NCBI RefSeq assembly: GCF_017311575.1
Contig: NZ_JAFFQY010000002.1
Location: forward strand, 1-64,000
Source: Roseococcus thiosulfatophilus
GTDB taxonomy: Bacteria > Pseudomonadota > Alphaproteobacteria > Acetobacterales > Acetobacteraceae
Reading direction: 5' to 3'
DNA: 64,000 bases
Shown: positions 33,815 to 40,965 of the stretch, in pieces
Position numbering within the stretch: the stretch's first letter is position 1
Layout: each line of letters begins with the position of its first letter
Program-made: the position numbers and the translations under genes
Notes under the pieces: model-generated
What the model saw: the letters and a program-made list of their open reading frames with translations, nothing else
Databases searched by the model: none
What the model was told of the DNA's origin: nothing

Positions 33815-33846
33815 GCGAAAGCTCACTTGAACCTGAAAGTTTTTTT
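33797..33846 (+). terminator. Very strong intrinsic terminator overlapping the 3' end of infA
   Basis: A perfect 20-bp stem (33797-33816 with 33821-33840) closed by a GAAA tetraloop is followed by seven T (33840-33846). The infA stop codon (33812-33814) lies within the left arm. This is the clearest intrinsic terminator in the window. Confidence 0.97.
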
Positions 33847-33863
33847 GTGCCCTCAAATGCCGG

Positions 33864-33924
33864 GCGCGCGCTCCGCGCGCTTGGCTTCGCGCCCTTACGG
33901 GCGCGCCGGCCGCCTTGCGGCCGG
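33864..33924. repeat. Three consecutive GC hairpins between infA and maf
   Basis: Three back-to-back palindromes: GCGCGCG-CTC-CGCGCGC (33864-33880), CGCGCCC-TTAC-GGGCGCG (33888-33905), and CCGGCCGC-CTT-GCGGCCGG (33906-33924). With the terminator before them they make four stem-loops in 130 bases. Possibly a REP-type extragenic palindrome cluster. Confidence 0.7.
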
Positions 33925-33976
33925 AGCGTGGGCATGGCGCGCGTGATGCCGGTTGTAGCGCTGGCTGGATGTGCTG

Positions 33977-34552
33977 ATGCCTGACACCCCCCTCCTCCTC
34001 GCCTCCGCCAGCCCCCGCCGCCTGGAGCTGCTGGCGCGCATCGGCGTGGTGCCGGACCGCGTGGCCCCGGCCGATGTGGACGAGACGCCGCTGAAGGCCG
34101 AGCTGCCCCGCCTGCTCGCCCGCCGCCTGGCCGAAATGAAGGCCCGCGCCGTGGAGGCCCCCGGCGCCATGATCCTCGCCGCCGACACGGTGGTGGGCGT
34201 GGGCCGCCGCATCCTGGGCAAGCCCGCCGATGCCGAGGAAGCCCGGCGCTTCCTCACCCTCCTCTCCGGGCGGCGGCACCAGGTGCACACGGGGGTCGCG
34301 CTGCGCCTGCCCGATGGCGCGCTGCGGCAGCGCCTGGTCAGCACCACCCTCGCCTTCCAGCGCCTGACCGACCAGCAGATCAACGCCTATGTCGAGACCA
34401 GCGAATGGCAGGGCAAGGCCGGCGGCTATGCGATCCAGGGCCGGGCCGAGATGTTCGTGCGCTTCCTCTCGGGCAGCCATTCCAACGTGGTGGGTCTGCC
34501 CCTGTTCGAGACCGCCCAGCTCCTGCGCGGCTGCGGATGGCTGCGCCCCTGA
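33977..34552 (+). CDS. maf: Maf family nucleoside triphosphate pyrophosphatase
   Basis: 191 residues. N-terminal LLASASPRRLELL, the D-E-T pair, ILAADTVV with the catalytic Asp, and G-K-A-G-G-Y-A-I-Q-G are the family markers. Maf proteins hydrolyse dTTP, UTP or modified nucleotides to limit their incorporation. A GTG at 33971 is also in frame. It overlaps the next gene by 16 bases, an order (maf, RNase E/G-like, yacG) common in alphaproteobacteria. Confidence 0.95.
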   Translation: MPDTPLLLASASPRRLELLARIGVVPDRVAPADVDETPLKAELPRLLARRLAEMKARAVEAPGAMILAADTVVGVGRRILGKPADAEEARRFLTLLSGRRHQVHTGVALRLPDGALRQRLVSTTLAFQRLTDQQINAYVETSEWQGKAGGYAIQGRAEMFVRFLSGSHSNVVGLPLFETAQLLRGCGWLRP

Positions 34553-35601
34553 TCGAAATTCGCGTCAGCCGCGCGCCCGGCGAACGCCGGGTGGCGCTGC
34601 TGCGGGACGGCCGGCTGGAGGGCTTCCGCCTGGAACGCCCGGCCCGCCCCGATGGCGTGGGCGATGTGGTGCGCGGGCGCGTCGTGGCGGTGATGCCCGC
34701 GCTTTCCGGCGCCTTCGTGGAGTTGCCGGGCGGCGACACGGGCTTCCTGCCGGCCAATGAGACCGAGGGGCGCCGCCTGCCGCCCGAGGGCACGCGCCTC
34801 GCGCTTCGCATCCTCCGCGCCGCCCAGGGCGGCAAGGGGGCGCGCGTCTCGGCCCGCGTGCCGGACCTGCCCGGCGAGGGCGTCCTGGCGCGCGGCCCCG
34901 ACCAGGCGCTGCGCTGGGCCGCGCAATTCCCGGAAGCCCGCGTGCTGGCGGACAGCCCCGCCGAGCTGGCCCGGCTGCGCCCGCTGCTGGGCGCGCGTGC
35001 CGCCCTCGCGCCCCCCTTCGACGATGCGCTGGAAGCGGAGATCGAGGCGCTGCACGGCCCGGAGGTGGTGCTGGACGGCGGCGGGCGGCTCATCATCTCG
35101 CCCCTGCCGGCGCTGACGGCGGTGGATGTGGATTCGGGTGGCGCGGACCCCGCCGCGGTGAATGCCCGGGCCATCCCGGAATTCGCCCGGCAGATGCGGC
35201 TGCGCGACCTGGCGGGGCCCATCCTGCTCGACGTGGCGGGGCTGACGGCACGGCAGCGGGCGGGGCTGGAGCCAGCCCTGCGCGCGGCGCTGGGGGCTGA
35301 CCCGCTGGTGCAATACCTGGGCCTCGGGCCGCTCGGCCTGTTCGAGATGCGGCGGACACGAATCCACCCGCCCTTGCACGAGGTGCTGGCCGACCGTGCG
35401 CTCGCCCACGGCCTCGCCCTGCTGCGCCAGGCGGCGCGGGAGGCCGCCGCCGCCCCCGCGCGGCGGATGGCGCTGCACGCCCCCGCCCCGGTGCTGGCCG
35501 CCCTGCGCGCCCTGCCGGGCGCGTTGGAGGAATATGCCGAAGCCGCCCGCCATGCGCTGACGCTGCGCGAGGCCGCCACAGCCGAGGTGACCGATGCCTG
35601 A
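34537..35601 (+). CDS. Short ribonuclease E/G-like protein
   Basis: 354 residues against about 490 in RNase G. It keeps the S1-like N-terminal domain (GDVVRGRVVAVMPALSGAFVEL, GFLPANE) and the DNase I-like catalytic core with both metal Asp residues: LTAVDVDSGG and GPILLDV, followed by R-L-R-D-L and G-L-F-E-M-R-R-T-R. The 5'-sensor part is reduced and the zinc-link C-P-x-C is missing, so tetramer assembly as in RNase E is doubtful. It lies between maf and yacG. A full-length RNase E is probably elsewhere. Confidence 0.85.
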   Translation: MAAPLIEIRVSRAPGERRVALLRDGRLEGFRLERPARPDGVGDVVRGRVVAVMPALSGAFVELPGGDTGFLPANETEGRRLPPEGTRLALRILRAAQGGKGARVSARVPDLPGEGVLARGPDQALRWAAQFPEARVLADSPAELARLRPLLGARAALAPPFDDALEAEIEALHGPEVVLDGGGRLIISPLPALTAVDVDSGGADPAAVNARAIPEFARQMRLRDLAGPILLDVAGLTARQRAGLEPALRAALGADPLVQYLGLGPLGLFEMRRTRIHPPLHEVLADRALAHGLALLRQAAREAAAAPARRMALHAPAPVLAALRALPGALEEYAEAARHALTLREAATAEVTDA

Positions 35602-35776
35602 CCCCCGCCCCTGCCCCATCTGCCGCCGCCCCATCCCGGCTCCGCGCGAGGCCGGGCAACGGCGCGCCAGCTTCTGCTCGGAACGGTGCCGCCAGGTGGA
35701 TCTGGGGCGGTGGTTCACCGGCGGCTACGCCATTCCCGCCATCGAGGCCGATGAGGACGAAAACCCGCGCGGGTGA
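35594..35776 (+). CDS. yacG: DNA gyrase inhibitor YacG
   Basis: 60 residues with a four-Cys zinc finger, C-P-I-C-x-R-P and F-C-S-E-R-C, followed by D-L-G-R-W-F-x-G-x-Y-x-I-P, the conserved family ending. YacG binds the GyrB subunit and blocks DNA binding. It overlaps the RNase-like gene by 8 bases. Confidence 0.95.
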   Translation: MPDPRPCPICRRPIPAPREAGQRRASFCSERCRQVDLGRWFTGGYAIPAIEADEDENPRG

Positions 35777-35823
35777 GGGTGGACAGCCCCTCGGCACTTG
35801 GCTATCACCCCGCGACCAACGGC

Positions 35824-35899
35824 GCCCAGGTAGCTCAGTTGGTAGAGCATGCGACTGAAAATCGCAGTGTCGCTGGTTCGATTCCGGCCCTGGGCACCA
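35824..35899 (+). tRNA. tRNA-Phe (GAA)
   Basis: A 76-nt cloverleaf: acceptor GCCCAGG pairs with CCTGGGC, D arm AGCTCAGTTGGTAGAGC, anticodon loop CTGAAAA (anticodon GAA), T loop GGTTCGATTCC, discriminator A and encoded CCA at 35897-35899. A 69-bp tandem repeat begins two bases after it. Confidence 0.98.
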
Positions 35900-35900
35900 T

Positions 35901-36107
35901 TTCCTTCCGCGCGATGCCGCCCGCCAACCCATCGCGCCGGTTCGGCTGCGCCCCGCTCAGCCGCACCACTTCCTTCCGCGCGATGCCGCCCGCCAACCCA
36001 TCGCGCCGGTTCGGCTGCGCTCCGCCCAGCCGCACCACTTCCTTCCGCGCGATGCCGCCCGCCAACCCATCGCGCCGGTGCGGCCGCGCTCCGCTCAGCC
36101 GAACCGT
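35901..36107. repeat. 69-bp tandem repeat, three copies, directly after tRNA-Phe
   Basis: Copies start at 35901, 35970 and 36039, each opening TTCCTTCCGCGCGATGCC and differing by a few bases; the third diverges at its end. Copies 1 and 2 end in GCACCAC, which resembles the tRNA 3' end GCACCA before copy 1, so the array may have arisen through the tRNA end. Period 69 is a multiple of three, which makes spurious open frames on both strands. No gene call is made in 35900-36186. Confidence 0.9.
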
Positions 36108-36186
36108 TTTCCTCCGCCACGCTTTCCTTCGCGGCCATGGCTGGGCTGGGCAGTCAGTCCGCCCTGCCTGATCGCCCTGGCCAGCG

Positions 36187-36657
36187 TCAGAGCGCCCCGG
36201 CCAAGGCTTCGAGCTGGTCGAGGCAGGTGCCCCAGCCGTCGAAGAAGCCCATCTCCTCATGCTTCCGGCGGTCCGCGCTGGATTTGTGACGCACCAGCGC
36301 CTGGTACCGCGTGCCGCCCCTCACCGCCTCCATGGTGATATCGGCGGTGATGAAGGTCTCGGCATTCGGCCGGAAGTCGGGGCCGAGGGCATCGGTCCAG
36401 ACGAGGCGCCGCTGGGGCTCCGCCAGGAGGACGCAGCCAGGCGTCTCGTCCATCTCCGCGCCTTCCGGCGAGGCCATCACGACCGAGAAGATTCCGCCGG
36501 CGCGCGGCTCTATCGAAACGCGCGCCACCGTCCAGGGCTTGGGCGCGAACCATTGCTTCAGCAAATGGGGCTCCGTCCACGCCCGCCAGAGCTGGGCGGG
36601 GCTGGCGGCGACCACTCGCTCGAGCACGAGGTCAAGTTCGGGGTCAGGCATCATCAT
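36187..36657 (-). CDS. SRPBCC (AHSA1-type) domain protein
   Basis: About 156 residues of the START-like fold: [30 protein letters not shown] at the N-terminus, a beta sheet with G-G-I-F-S-V-V-M and the late helix [10 protein letters not shown]. Such proteins bind small hydrophobic ligands; many are paired with an ArsR-type repressor, as here. The start is uncertain among several ATGs (36672, 36657, 36654, 36651); AAAGGA lies before the cluster. It overlaps the arsR-type gene. Confidence 0.88.
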   Translation of the reverse strand: MMMPDPELDLVLERVVAASPAQLWRAWTEPHLLKQWFAPKPWTVARVSIEPRAGGIFSVVMASPEGAEMDETPGCVLLAEPQRRLVWTDALGPDFRPNAETFITADITMEAVRGGTRYQALVRHKSSADRRKHEEMGFFDGWGTCLDQLEALAGAL

Positions 36658-36982
36658 TCTGTCCTTTGTCATTCAGGGTGGCGAGAAAGGCATCGAGGCG
36701 GTCGAGACGCGCCTCCCAGAGCAGCCGCTGCTGGCCCAGCCAGCCTTCGGCGGCCCTCGCCGCTTCCGGCTTGAGGCGACATGTGCGGATGCGCCCGGCC
36801 TTCGCGGATTCGATCCAGCCGCCCGCCTCCAGCACCTTGAGGTGCTTGAGGAAACTCGGCAGCGCCATGCCGTGCGGCGCGGCCAGTTCGGAGACGGGCG
36901 CCGGACCCGCCGCCAGGCGCGCGATCACCGCGCGGCGCGTGGGATCGGCGAGCCCGTGGAAAATCGAATCAAGGTTATCCAT
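36644..36982 (-). CDS. ArsR family transcriptional regulator
   Basis: 112 residues: a winged helix with [13 protein letters not shown], the recognition region [13 protein letters not shown], and a C-terminal helix. No metal-binding Cys pair is seen, so it likely senses an organic ligand or acts as a simple autorepressor of the SRPBCC gene that it overlaps. The predicted promoter puts transcription start at or near the ATG, suggesting a leaderless message. Confidence 0.92.
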   Translation of the reverse strand: MDNLDSIFHGLADPTRRAVIARLAAGPAPVSELAAPHGMALPSFLKHLKVLEAGGWIESAKAGRIRTCRLKPEAARAAEGWLGQQRLLWEARLDRLDAFLATLNDKGQNDDA

Positions 36983-37023
36983 TCGGCTATCTATTGCCGC
37001 CGCATCCCCCGCGTCAAGATAGC
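36981..37023 (-). promoter_or_regulatory. Promoter and candidate operator of the ArsR gene
   Basis: Reading leftward: -35 TTGACG (37017-37012), an 18-base spacer, -10 TAGATA (36993-36988), then GCCGA and the ATG. The start codon is thus where transcription should begin. ATTCGGCTATCT at 36981-36992 and AGATAGC at 37017-37023 form inverted arms around the -10 and -35, a plausible repressor site. Confidence 0.6.
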
Positions 37024-37236
37024 TAGCTGAATGGAAAACTATCCGCGGGGGCGCGAGCCAGGAGCGCCGGCGTCGCCGCCCGCGGGAGGGCTTTCGTCAC
37101 TGGCGTCGAGCGACGTGGCGAGACGCGGGGGAGAAGATCATCCCCCTCGCCGCCATCGGGGCGGCGGACGCGCCGCATTCGTGGAACCCGCCGCCTCCTG
37201 GGGCCGATCACCCCCTCCGCCCGAGGGCGGCTCGGC

Positions 37237-37665
37237 TCACGCCTCGCCGTCGCCGCGCGGGGTCGGCCAATAGGTGCCGAAGGACCAGAGATTGCCCTCC
37301 GGGTCGCGGCAGGCGAATTCGCGGCTGCCATAGTTCGTGTCGCGCAGGGGCGTTTCGATGGTCGCGCCCGCCGCCCGCAGCCTGGCATGCAGCGCATCCG
37401 GGTCGGCGATGGCGACGTAGAGCGCATCGGTGCGCCGGCCGGACCGCTCGCCGACCAGCCGGCCATAGGCATCGTCGCGGTCCTGCCCCAGCATGAGGAT
37501 GGACGCGCCGAGGGCGAGCTCGGCATGCGCGACGATCCCGTTGTCGCGGTGCACGGCGTGCTCGGTGAAGCCGATGTGCTGCTTCAGCCAGGCGATCATG
37601 GCCTCGGCGTCCCCGCAACGCAGGGTGGGGAAGATGCAGGGCGGTTCATGGCTGCGCGACGGCAT
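37237..37665 (-). CDS. VOC family (glyoxalase/bleomycin resistance-like) protein
   Basis: 142 residues with paired beta-alpha-beta-beta-beta modules: an opening I-F-P-T-L-R-C-G-D-A-E-A-M-I-A-W-L, G-A-S-I-L-M-L-G, and the closing R-D-P-E-G-N-L-W-S-F-G-T-Y, where the Glu of such motifs often binds metal. It is downstream of an AraC-type gene on the same strand. Metalloenzyme or binding protein; ligand unknown. The 254 bp to its left (36983-37236) hold only the ArsR promoter. Confidence 0.85.
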   Translation of the reverse strand: MPSRSHEPPCIFPTLRCGDAEAMIAWLKQHIGFTEHAVHRDNGIVAHAELALGASILMLGQDRDDAYGRLVGERSGRRTDALYVAIADPDALHARLRAAGATIETPLRDTNYGSREFACRDPEGNLWSFGTYWPTPRGDGEA

Positions 37666-37733
37666 GGGTGGTTCCTTTCCAGGGGTGTCGCGCGCAGCAT
37701 CGCCACCGCCGGGCCGGCCGGCTTGAAGATTTG

Positions 37734-38597
37734 TCAGCCGAAGGCGAGATCGGCGGGCCGCGCGAGGCGCGGGTCGCGCAGGGCGACGCGCCGCGCCCAG
37801 GCACCTGGCGCCTCGCCGGCCAGCTCGACGAAATCCCGGATCAGGTGGGCCTGGTCGGCATAGGCGCAGGCCACGGCGATCTCGGCCCAGCTTCCGCACC
37901 GCGCCGCGCCGCCCTCCCCCTGGGCCAGGGCACAGGCGTGCTGGAAGCGCATCATGCGCGCCACCCGCTTGGGCCCCAGCCCGATCTCGGCGCGGAACCG
38001 GCCGGCGAAATGGGTGCGGCTCCAGCCGATCTCCGCGGCCAGCGCGCCGATGCCGAGGCTGCCGGCGCTTTCGGCCAGGCGACGATAGGCGAAGGCGATC
38101 CCGGGCGAAGGGGCGAAGGCGTCGCGCGCGGCGACGAAGCCCTCCACCAGGTCGAACCTGTCGCGCCAGGACGGCGTCGCGCGAAGGCGCTCCAGCAGGC
38201 GCCGCCCCGGCGCGCCGAACACGTCGCCGAGATCCACCATGCGCTGGGACAGCTGGGGGATCGCGCCGCCGAGGCAGCGATAGGCGCCGAGCGGCGTGAA
38301 ATCCACCTGCACGCATTCGGCCCCGCCGTCCGAGCGGATGTCCACCGGGCCCGCATAGAGGCCCGCCACGAAGCTGCCCATGCCATCCCCTTCGCCGGCT
38401 TCCCGGCCGAGGGCGATGCGGAAGGGCGTGCCCAGGCTGAAGATGAGCGGCACGACGAGCCCCGCCGTCTCGCGCTGCCGGTGGCTGGCCGGGCGCGTCT
38501 CCCGGTAGCCGGTGATGGCGGCGAGGAGATGGCGGGTCCGCCCGGAGGGCCTGTGGCGGATCAGCGCGAAGGCGTCGGGCGTCTCCATGGAGGTCAT
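37734..38597 (-). CDS. AraC family transcriptional regulator
   Basis: 287 residues. C-terminal DNA-binding domain has two helix-turn-helix units: I-G-A-L-A-A-E-I-G-W-S-R-T-H-F-A-G-R-F and I-A-V-A-C-A-Y-A-D-Q-A-H-L-I-R-D-F. The N-terminal part is a cupin-like sensor (GLVVPLIFSLGTPFRIAL). It is 68 bp upstream of the VOC gene and probably controls it. ATG 38588 is an alternative start. Confidence 0.9.
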   Translation of the reverse strand: MTSMETPDAFALIRHRPSGRTRHLLAAITGYRETRPASHRQRETAGLVVPLIFSLGTPFRIALGREAGEGDGMGSFVAGLYAGPVDIRSDGGAECVQVDFTPLGAYRCLGGAIPQLSQRMVDLGDVFGAPGRRLLERLRATPSWRDRFDLVEGFVAARDAFAPSPGIAFAYRRLAESAGSLGIGALAAEIGWSRTHFAGRFRAEIGLGPKRVARMMRFQHACALAQGEGGAARCGSWAEIAVACAYADQAHLIRDFVELAGEAPGAWARRVALRDPRLARPADLAFG

Positions 38598-38648
38598 CCT
38601 GGCCCCCGGGTGAGCCGGGATGCAATCACGAAGCGGCCGGGCGGGCCG

Positions 38649-39092
38649 TCACAGCCGGGCCAGCCCCTGCCGCAGCGCCTCCGCCGCGGGCTGGCCGAGC
38701 GCCTCGTCCAGCGCGGCGTGGGCGGCGCCCCAGGCCGGGATCGCCCTTTGCAGCAGCGCCACCCCTTCGGCCGTGATCCGCACGCGGCGTGAGCGCCGGT
38801 CCTGGGCGTCCGGGACCAACTGGAGCAGGCCGCGGCGTTCGAGCGGCTTCACCGCGGCCGTGAGCGTCGAGGGGTCCATGGCCAGGAAGGGCGCGAGCCG
38901 CCCGATCGGCGGCGGCTCCGGGCGGTTCAGCGCCACCAGCAGCGAAAATTGTCCGTTGGTCAGCCCGAACGGCCGGAGCGCCGCGTCGAACCGCCGGGCC
39001 AGGGCCCGCGCGGCGCGCTGCGTGGCCAGGCAGAGGCAGGTGTCGCGGATGTGATGGACGGTCGCGGGGGGGAGCATCTCGGTGTTTGCCAT
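38649..39092 (-). CDS. MarR family transcriptional regulator
   Basis: 147 residues with the MarR winged helix: L-T-N-G-Q-F-S-L-L-V-A-L, the recognition helix around M-D-P-S-T-L-T-A-A-V-K-P-L-E-R-R-G, and the wing D-R-R-S-R-R-V-R-I-T. It diverges from two VOC genes, with a 12-bp palindrome between them, the standard arrangement for an electrophile- or phenol-responsive repressor. Confidence 0.93.
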   Translation of the reverse strand: MANTEMLPPATVHHIRDTCLCLATQRAARALARRFDAALRPFGLTNGQFSLLVALNRPEPPPIGRLAPFLAMDPSTLTAAVKPLERRGLLQLVPDAQDRRSRRVRITAEGVALLQRAIPAWGAAHAALDEALGQPAAEALRQGLARL

Positions 39093-39103
39093 GGGCGCAT
39101 TGT

Positions 39104-39115
39104 TTTGATATCAAA
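39104..39115. promoter_or_regulatory. Palindrome TTTGATATCAAA, probable MarR operator
   Basis: A perfect 12-bp palindrome, sharply AT-rich against a GC-rich surrounding, lies in the 78-bp gap between the divergent marR-type and VOC genes, 12 bases from the marR-type start. MarR dimers recognise sites of this symmetry. Confidence 0.6.
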
Positions 39116-39170
39116 GTTTATCGCGGAAGGCCAGAGCGCCCCCAGCCGCCACCAGACACCGGAGGAACCC

Positions 39171-39587
39171 ATGACCGACGCCCCCGTCCGCCCCGATGCC
39201 AGGCTCATGCAAGGCGTCATCCCCTATCTCGCCATGGCCGGCCGCGCGGCGGAGGCGTGCGAGTTCTACGCCCGCGCCTTCGCGGCCGACCGCATCGAGC
39301 GCTTGCCGATGCCCGATGGGGCGCCGGGCCTGATGCACGCCCAGCTCGTCATCAATGGCGGGACGCTGATGATGACCGACCATGGCGGCGGCACCGCGCC
39401 CTCCTACGGCTTCGGCCACCTGCAGCTCGTCGTGGCCGATGGCCGTGCCTGGTGGGACCGGGCGGTGGCGGCGGGCTGCGCCGTCCTCGCCCCCTATGAG
39501 CAGCAGTTCTGGGGCGATGACTGGGGGCTGCTGGAAGACCCCTTCGGGATCAAGTGGGCGGTCCTCGAGACGGGTTCGCCGGCATGA
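39171..39587 (+). CDS. VOC family protein (PhnB-like)
   Basis: 138 residues. M-Q-G-V-I-P-Y-L-A-M-A-G-R-A-A-E-A-C-E-F-Y, then GLMHAQLVINGGTLMMTD and a closing W-G-L-L-E-D-P-F-G-I-K-W-A-V, the marks of the PhnB/glyoxalase-like VOC group. Preceded by GGAGGAACCC. First gene of a small operon divergent from the MarR gene; the next VOC gene overlaps it by four bases. Confidence 0.9.
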   Translation: MTDAPVRPDARLMQGVIPYLAMAGRAAEACEFYARAFAADRIERLPMPDGAPGLMHAQLVINGGTLMMTDHGGGTAPSYGFGHLQLVVADGRAWWDRAVAAGCAVLAPYEQQFWGDDWGLLEDPFGIKWAVLETGSPA

Positions 39588-40060
39588 CGGCCAAGAACAC
39601 CATCTGCCTCTGGTTCAACGGCGATGCCGAGGAGGCCGCCCGCTTCTACGCCGCCACCTTCCCCGACAGCGCGGTCGGCGCGGTGTTTCGCGCGCCGGCC
39701 GACTTCCCGTCCGGCAAGGCGGGTGACGCGCTGGTGGTGGCGTTCACGGTCTGCGGCGTTGCCTGCATCGGGCTGAATGGCGGGCCCGCCTTCCGGCACA
39801 GCGAGGCCTTCTCCTTCCAGATCGCGACCGACGACCAAGCGGAGACCGACCGGTACTGGGACGCCATCGTCGGGAATGGCGGCCAGGAGAGCGACTGCGG
39901 CTGGTGCAAAGACCGCTGGGGGCTCTCCTGGCAGATCACCCCGCGCGTGCTGACCGAGGCGCTCGCCGCCGGCGGCGCCGAGGCGGGCCGCGCCTTCGCC
40001 GCCATGATGACCATGCGGAAGATAGACGTGGCCAGGATCGAAGCGGCGCGGCGGGGCTGA
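39584..40060 (+). CDS. VOC family protein (3-demethylubiquinone methyltransferase-like fold)
   Basis: 158 residues. N-T-I-C-L-W-F-N-G-D-A-E-E-A-A-R-F-Y opens the family; H-S-E-A-F-S-F-Q-I-A-T-D-D-Q-A-E-T-D-R-Y-W and C-G-W-C-K-D-R-W-G-L-S-W-Q-I close it. Databases often label this group PhnB or 3-dmu-9_3-mt although the activity is unproven. Translationally coupled to the upstream VOC gene (ATGA). Confidence 0.9.
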   Translation: MTAKNTICLWFNGDAEEAARFYAATFPDSAVGAVFRAPADFPSGKAGDALVVAFTVCGVACIGLNGGPAFRHSEAFSFQIATDDQAETDRYWDAIVGNGGQESDCGWCKDRWGLSWQITPRVLTEALAAGGAEAGRAFAAMMTMRKIDVARIEAARRG

Positions 40061-40255
40061 AGGAAGGGGCGCCGCGATCGGTGTCCGGCATCGGCCGGAG
40101 GCCGCCACGCCGGAGTGGACCGGCAGCGCGCTCCGGGGGAAACTGGTGGGCGATACCGCGCCCCTCGCCTTCGGCCGGGCCTGCCTGCGCCAACCGTCCA
40201 GCGGTGGCGGAAGCAGCCCGCGGGGCATGATCCCTCGAAGTTCCACAGGTGCACG

Positions 40256-40648
40256 ATGATCCCGGCAATCAACTGGCAACGGGCCGAGGGCGGCCTTGTC
40301 CTGCTCTGTGGCTTGGCGATCCATCTGCACCAGGCCGAGGCTTTGCCGTGGTGGGCGGCCCTGCTCATCTTCTTCGCACCGGATCTGAGCATCGTTGGAT
40401 ACGCCTGGGGGGCCAGGGTCGGTGCCTTTCTCTACAACGCCGTCCACATCTATGCGTTCGGCGCGGCCTTCCTCGCCCTCGGGCTGGTCGCCGCGACGCC
40501 GATACTGGTGACCGTGGGGGCGCTGTGCATGGCGCATGCGGGCTTCGACCGGCTGCTCGGCTACGGCCTCAAGTCACCGGAAGGCTTTTCGTTCACGCAT
40601 CTCGGTCGGATCGGGAAGGCGGGACAGCGGAGGCCACCCCAGGCTTAG
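40256..40648 (+). CDS. DUF4260 membrane protein
   Basis: 130 residues with three or four hydrophobic segments (about 12-24, 32-48, 56-90) and the family ending H-A-G-F-D-R-L-L-G-Y-G-L-K-S-P-E-G-F and T-H-L-G. DUF4260 proteins are small bacterial inner-membrane proteins of unknown role. It is 195 bp after the VOC pair on the same strand. Confidence 0.85.
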   Translation: MIPAINWQRAEGGLVLLCGLAIHLHQAEALPWWAALLIFFAPDLSIVGYAWGARVGAFLYNAVHIYAFGAAFLALGLVAATPILVTVGALCMAHAGFDRLLGYGLKSPEGFSFTHLGRIGKAGQRRPPQA

Positions 40649-40965
40649 GCCGGGTCGTCGCCGTGCTGGAGGATGCCGCCGGGCTCGCGACGTCCTCCCG
40701 TGCCGGGCGGGGCGCTGGGCCGGCATGTGGGCCCCCAGGGTCGGGCGGCCACGAGGGGGGAGGCCGTGATGTCAACCGGCGCTTCACCGCGCGACGCGAC
40801 AGGGTGTCGGGCGTGCCCGCGCTAGCCGCATGTCCAACGCGCACCATACCATCAGACAATTGTTCCGCCCCGCACCGCTTCTTCACTGTCCGGCCCATGC
40901 GGAAGGGACCCTGGCGAAGGCGCCTGCGTCCCGCTTCGCGAATGTTGGCAACAAAGGACAGTGTC
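40649..40965 (+). other. Intergenic stretch of 317 bp before the first isochorismatase-like gene
   Basis: No gene is supported. The stretch contains the promoter region shared with the second isochorismatase-like gene (40814-40866). The rest shows no clear structure. Confidence 0.6.
40814..40866 (+). promoter_or_regulatory. Conserved promoter region, copy 1 (shared with 54062-54114)
   Basis: By hand alignment about 44 of 53 bases match the region before the gene at 53302-53964, in the same orientation toward the gene. The core CATACCATCAGACAATTGTT (40845-40864) is identical. GACAAT with a spaced TCCAA/TTCAA element could be a -10/-35. The core ends 101 bases before the start codon here and 99 bases in copy 2. 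Confidence 0.7.

Noticed and set aside
35901-36107. CRISPR array
   Set aside because: The units are contiguous with no unique spacers and no cas genes occur in the window.
35773-36260. Open frames on both strands across the 69-bp repeats
   Set aside because: They exist only because the period is a multiple of three; the upstream part runs through the tRNA gene.
40649-40813. Possible remnant of a gene between DUF4260 and the isochorismatase-like gene
   Set aside because: No translation in any frame resembles a known domain.
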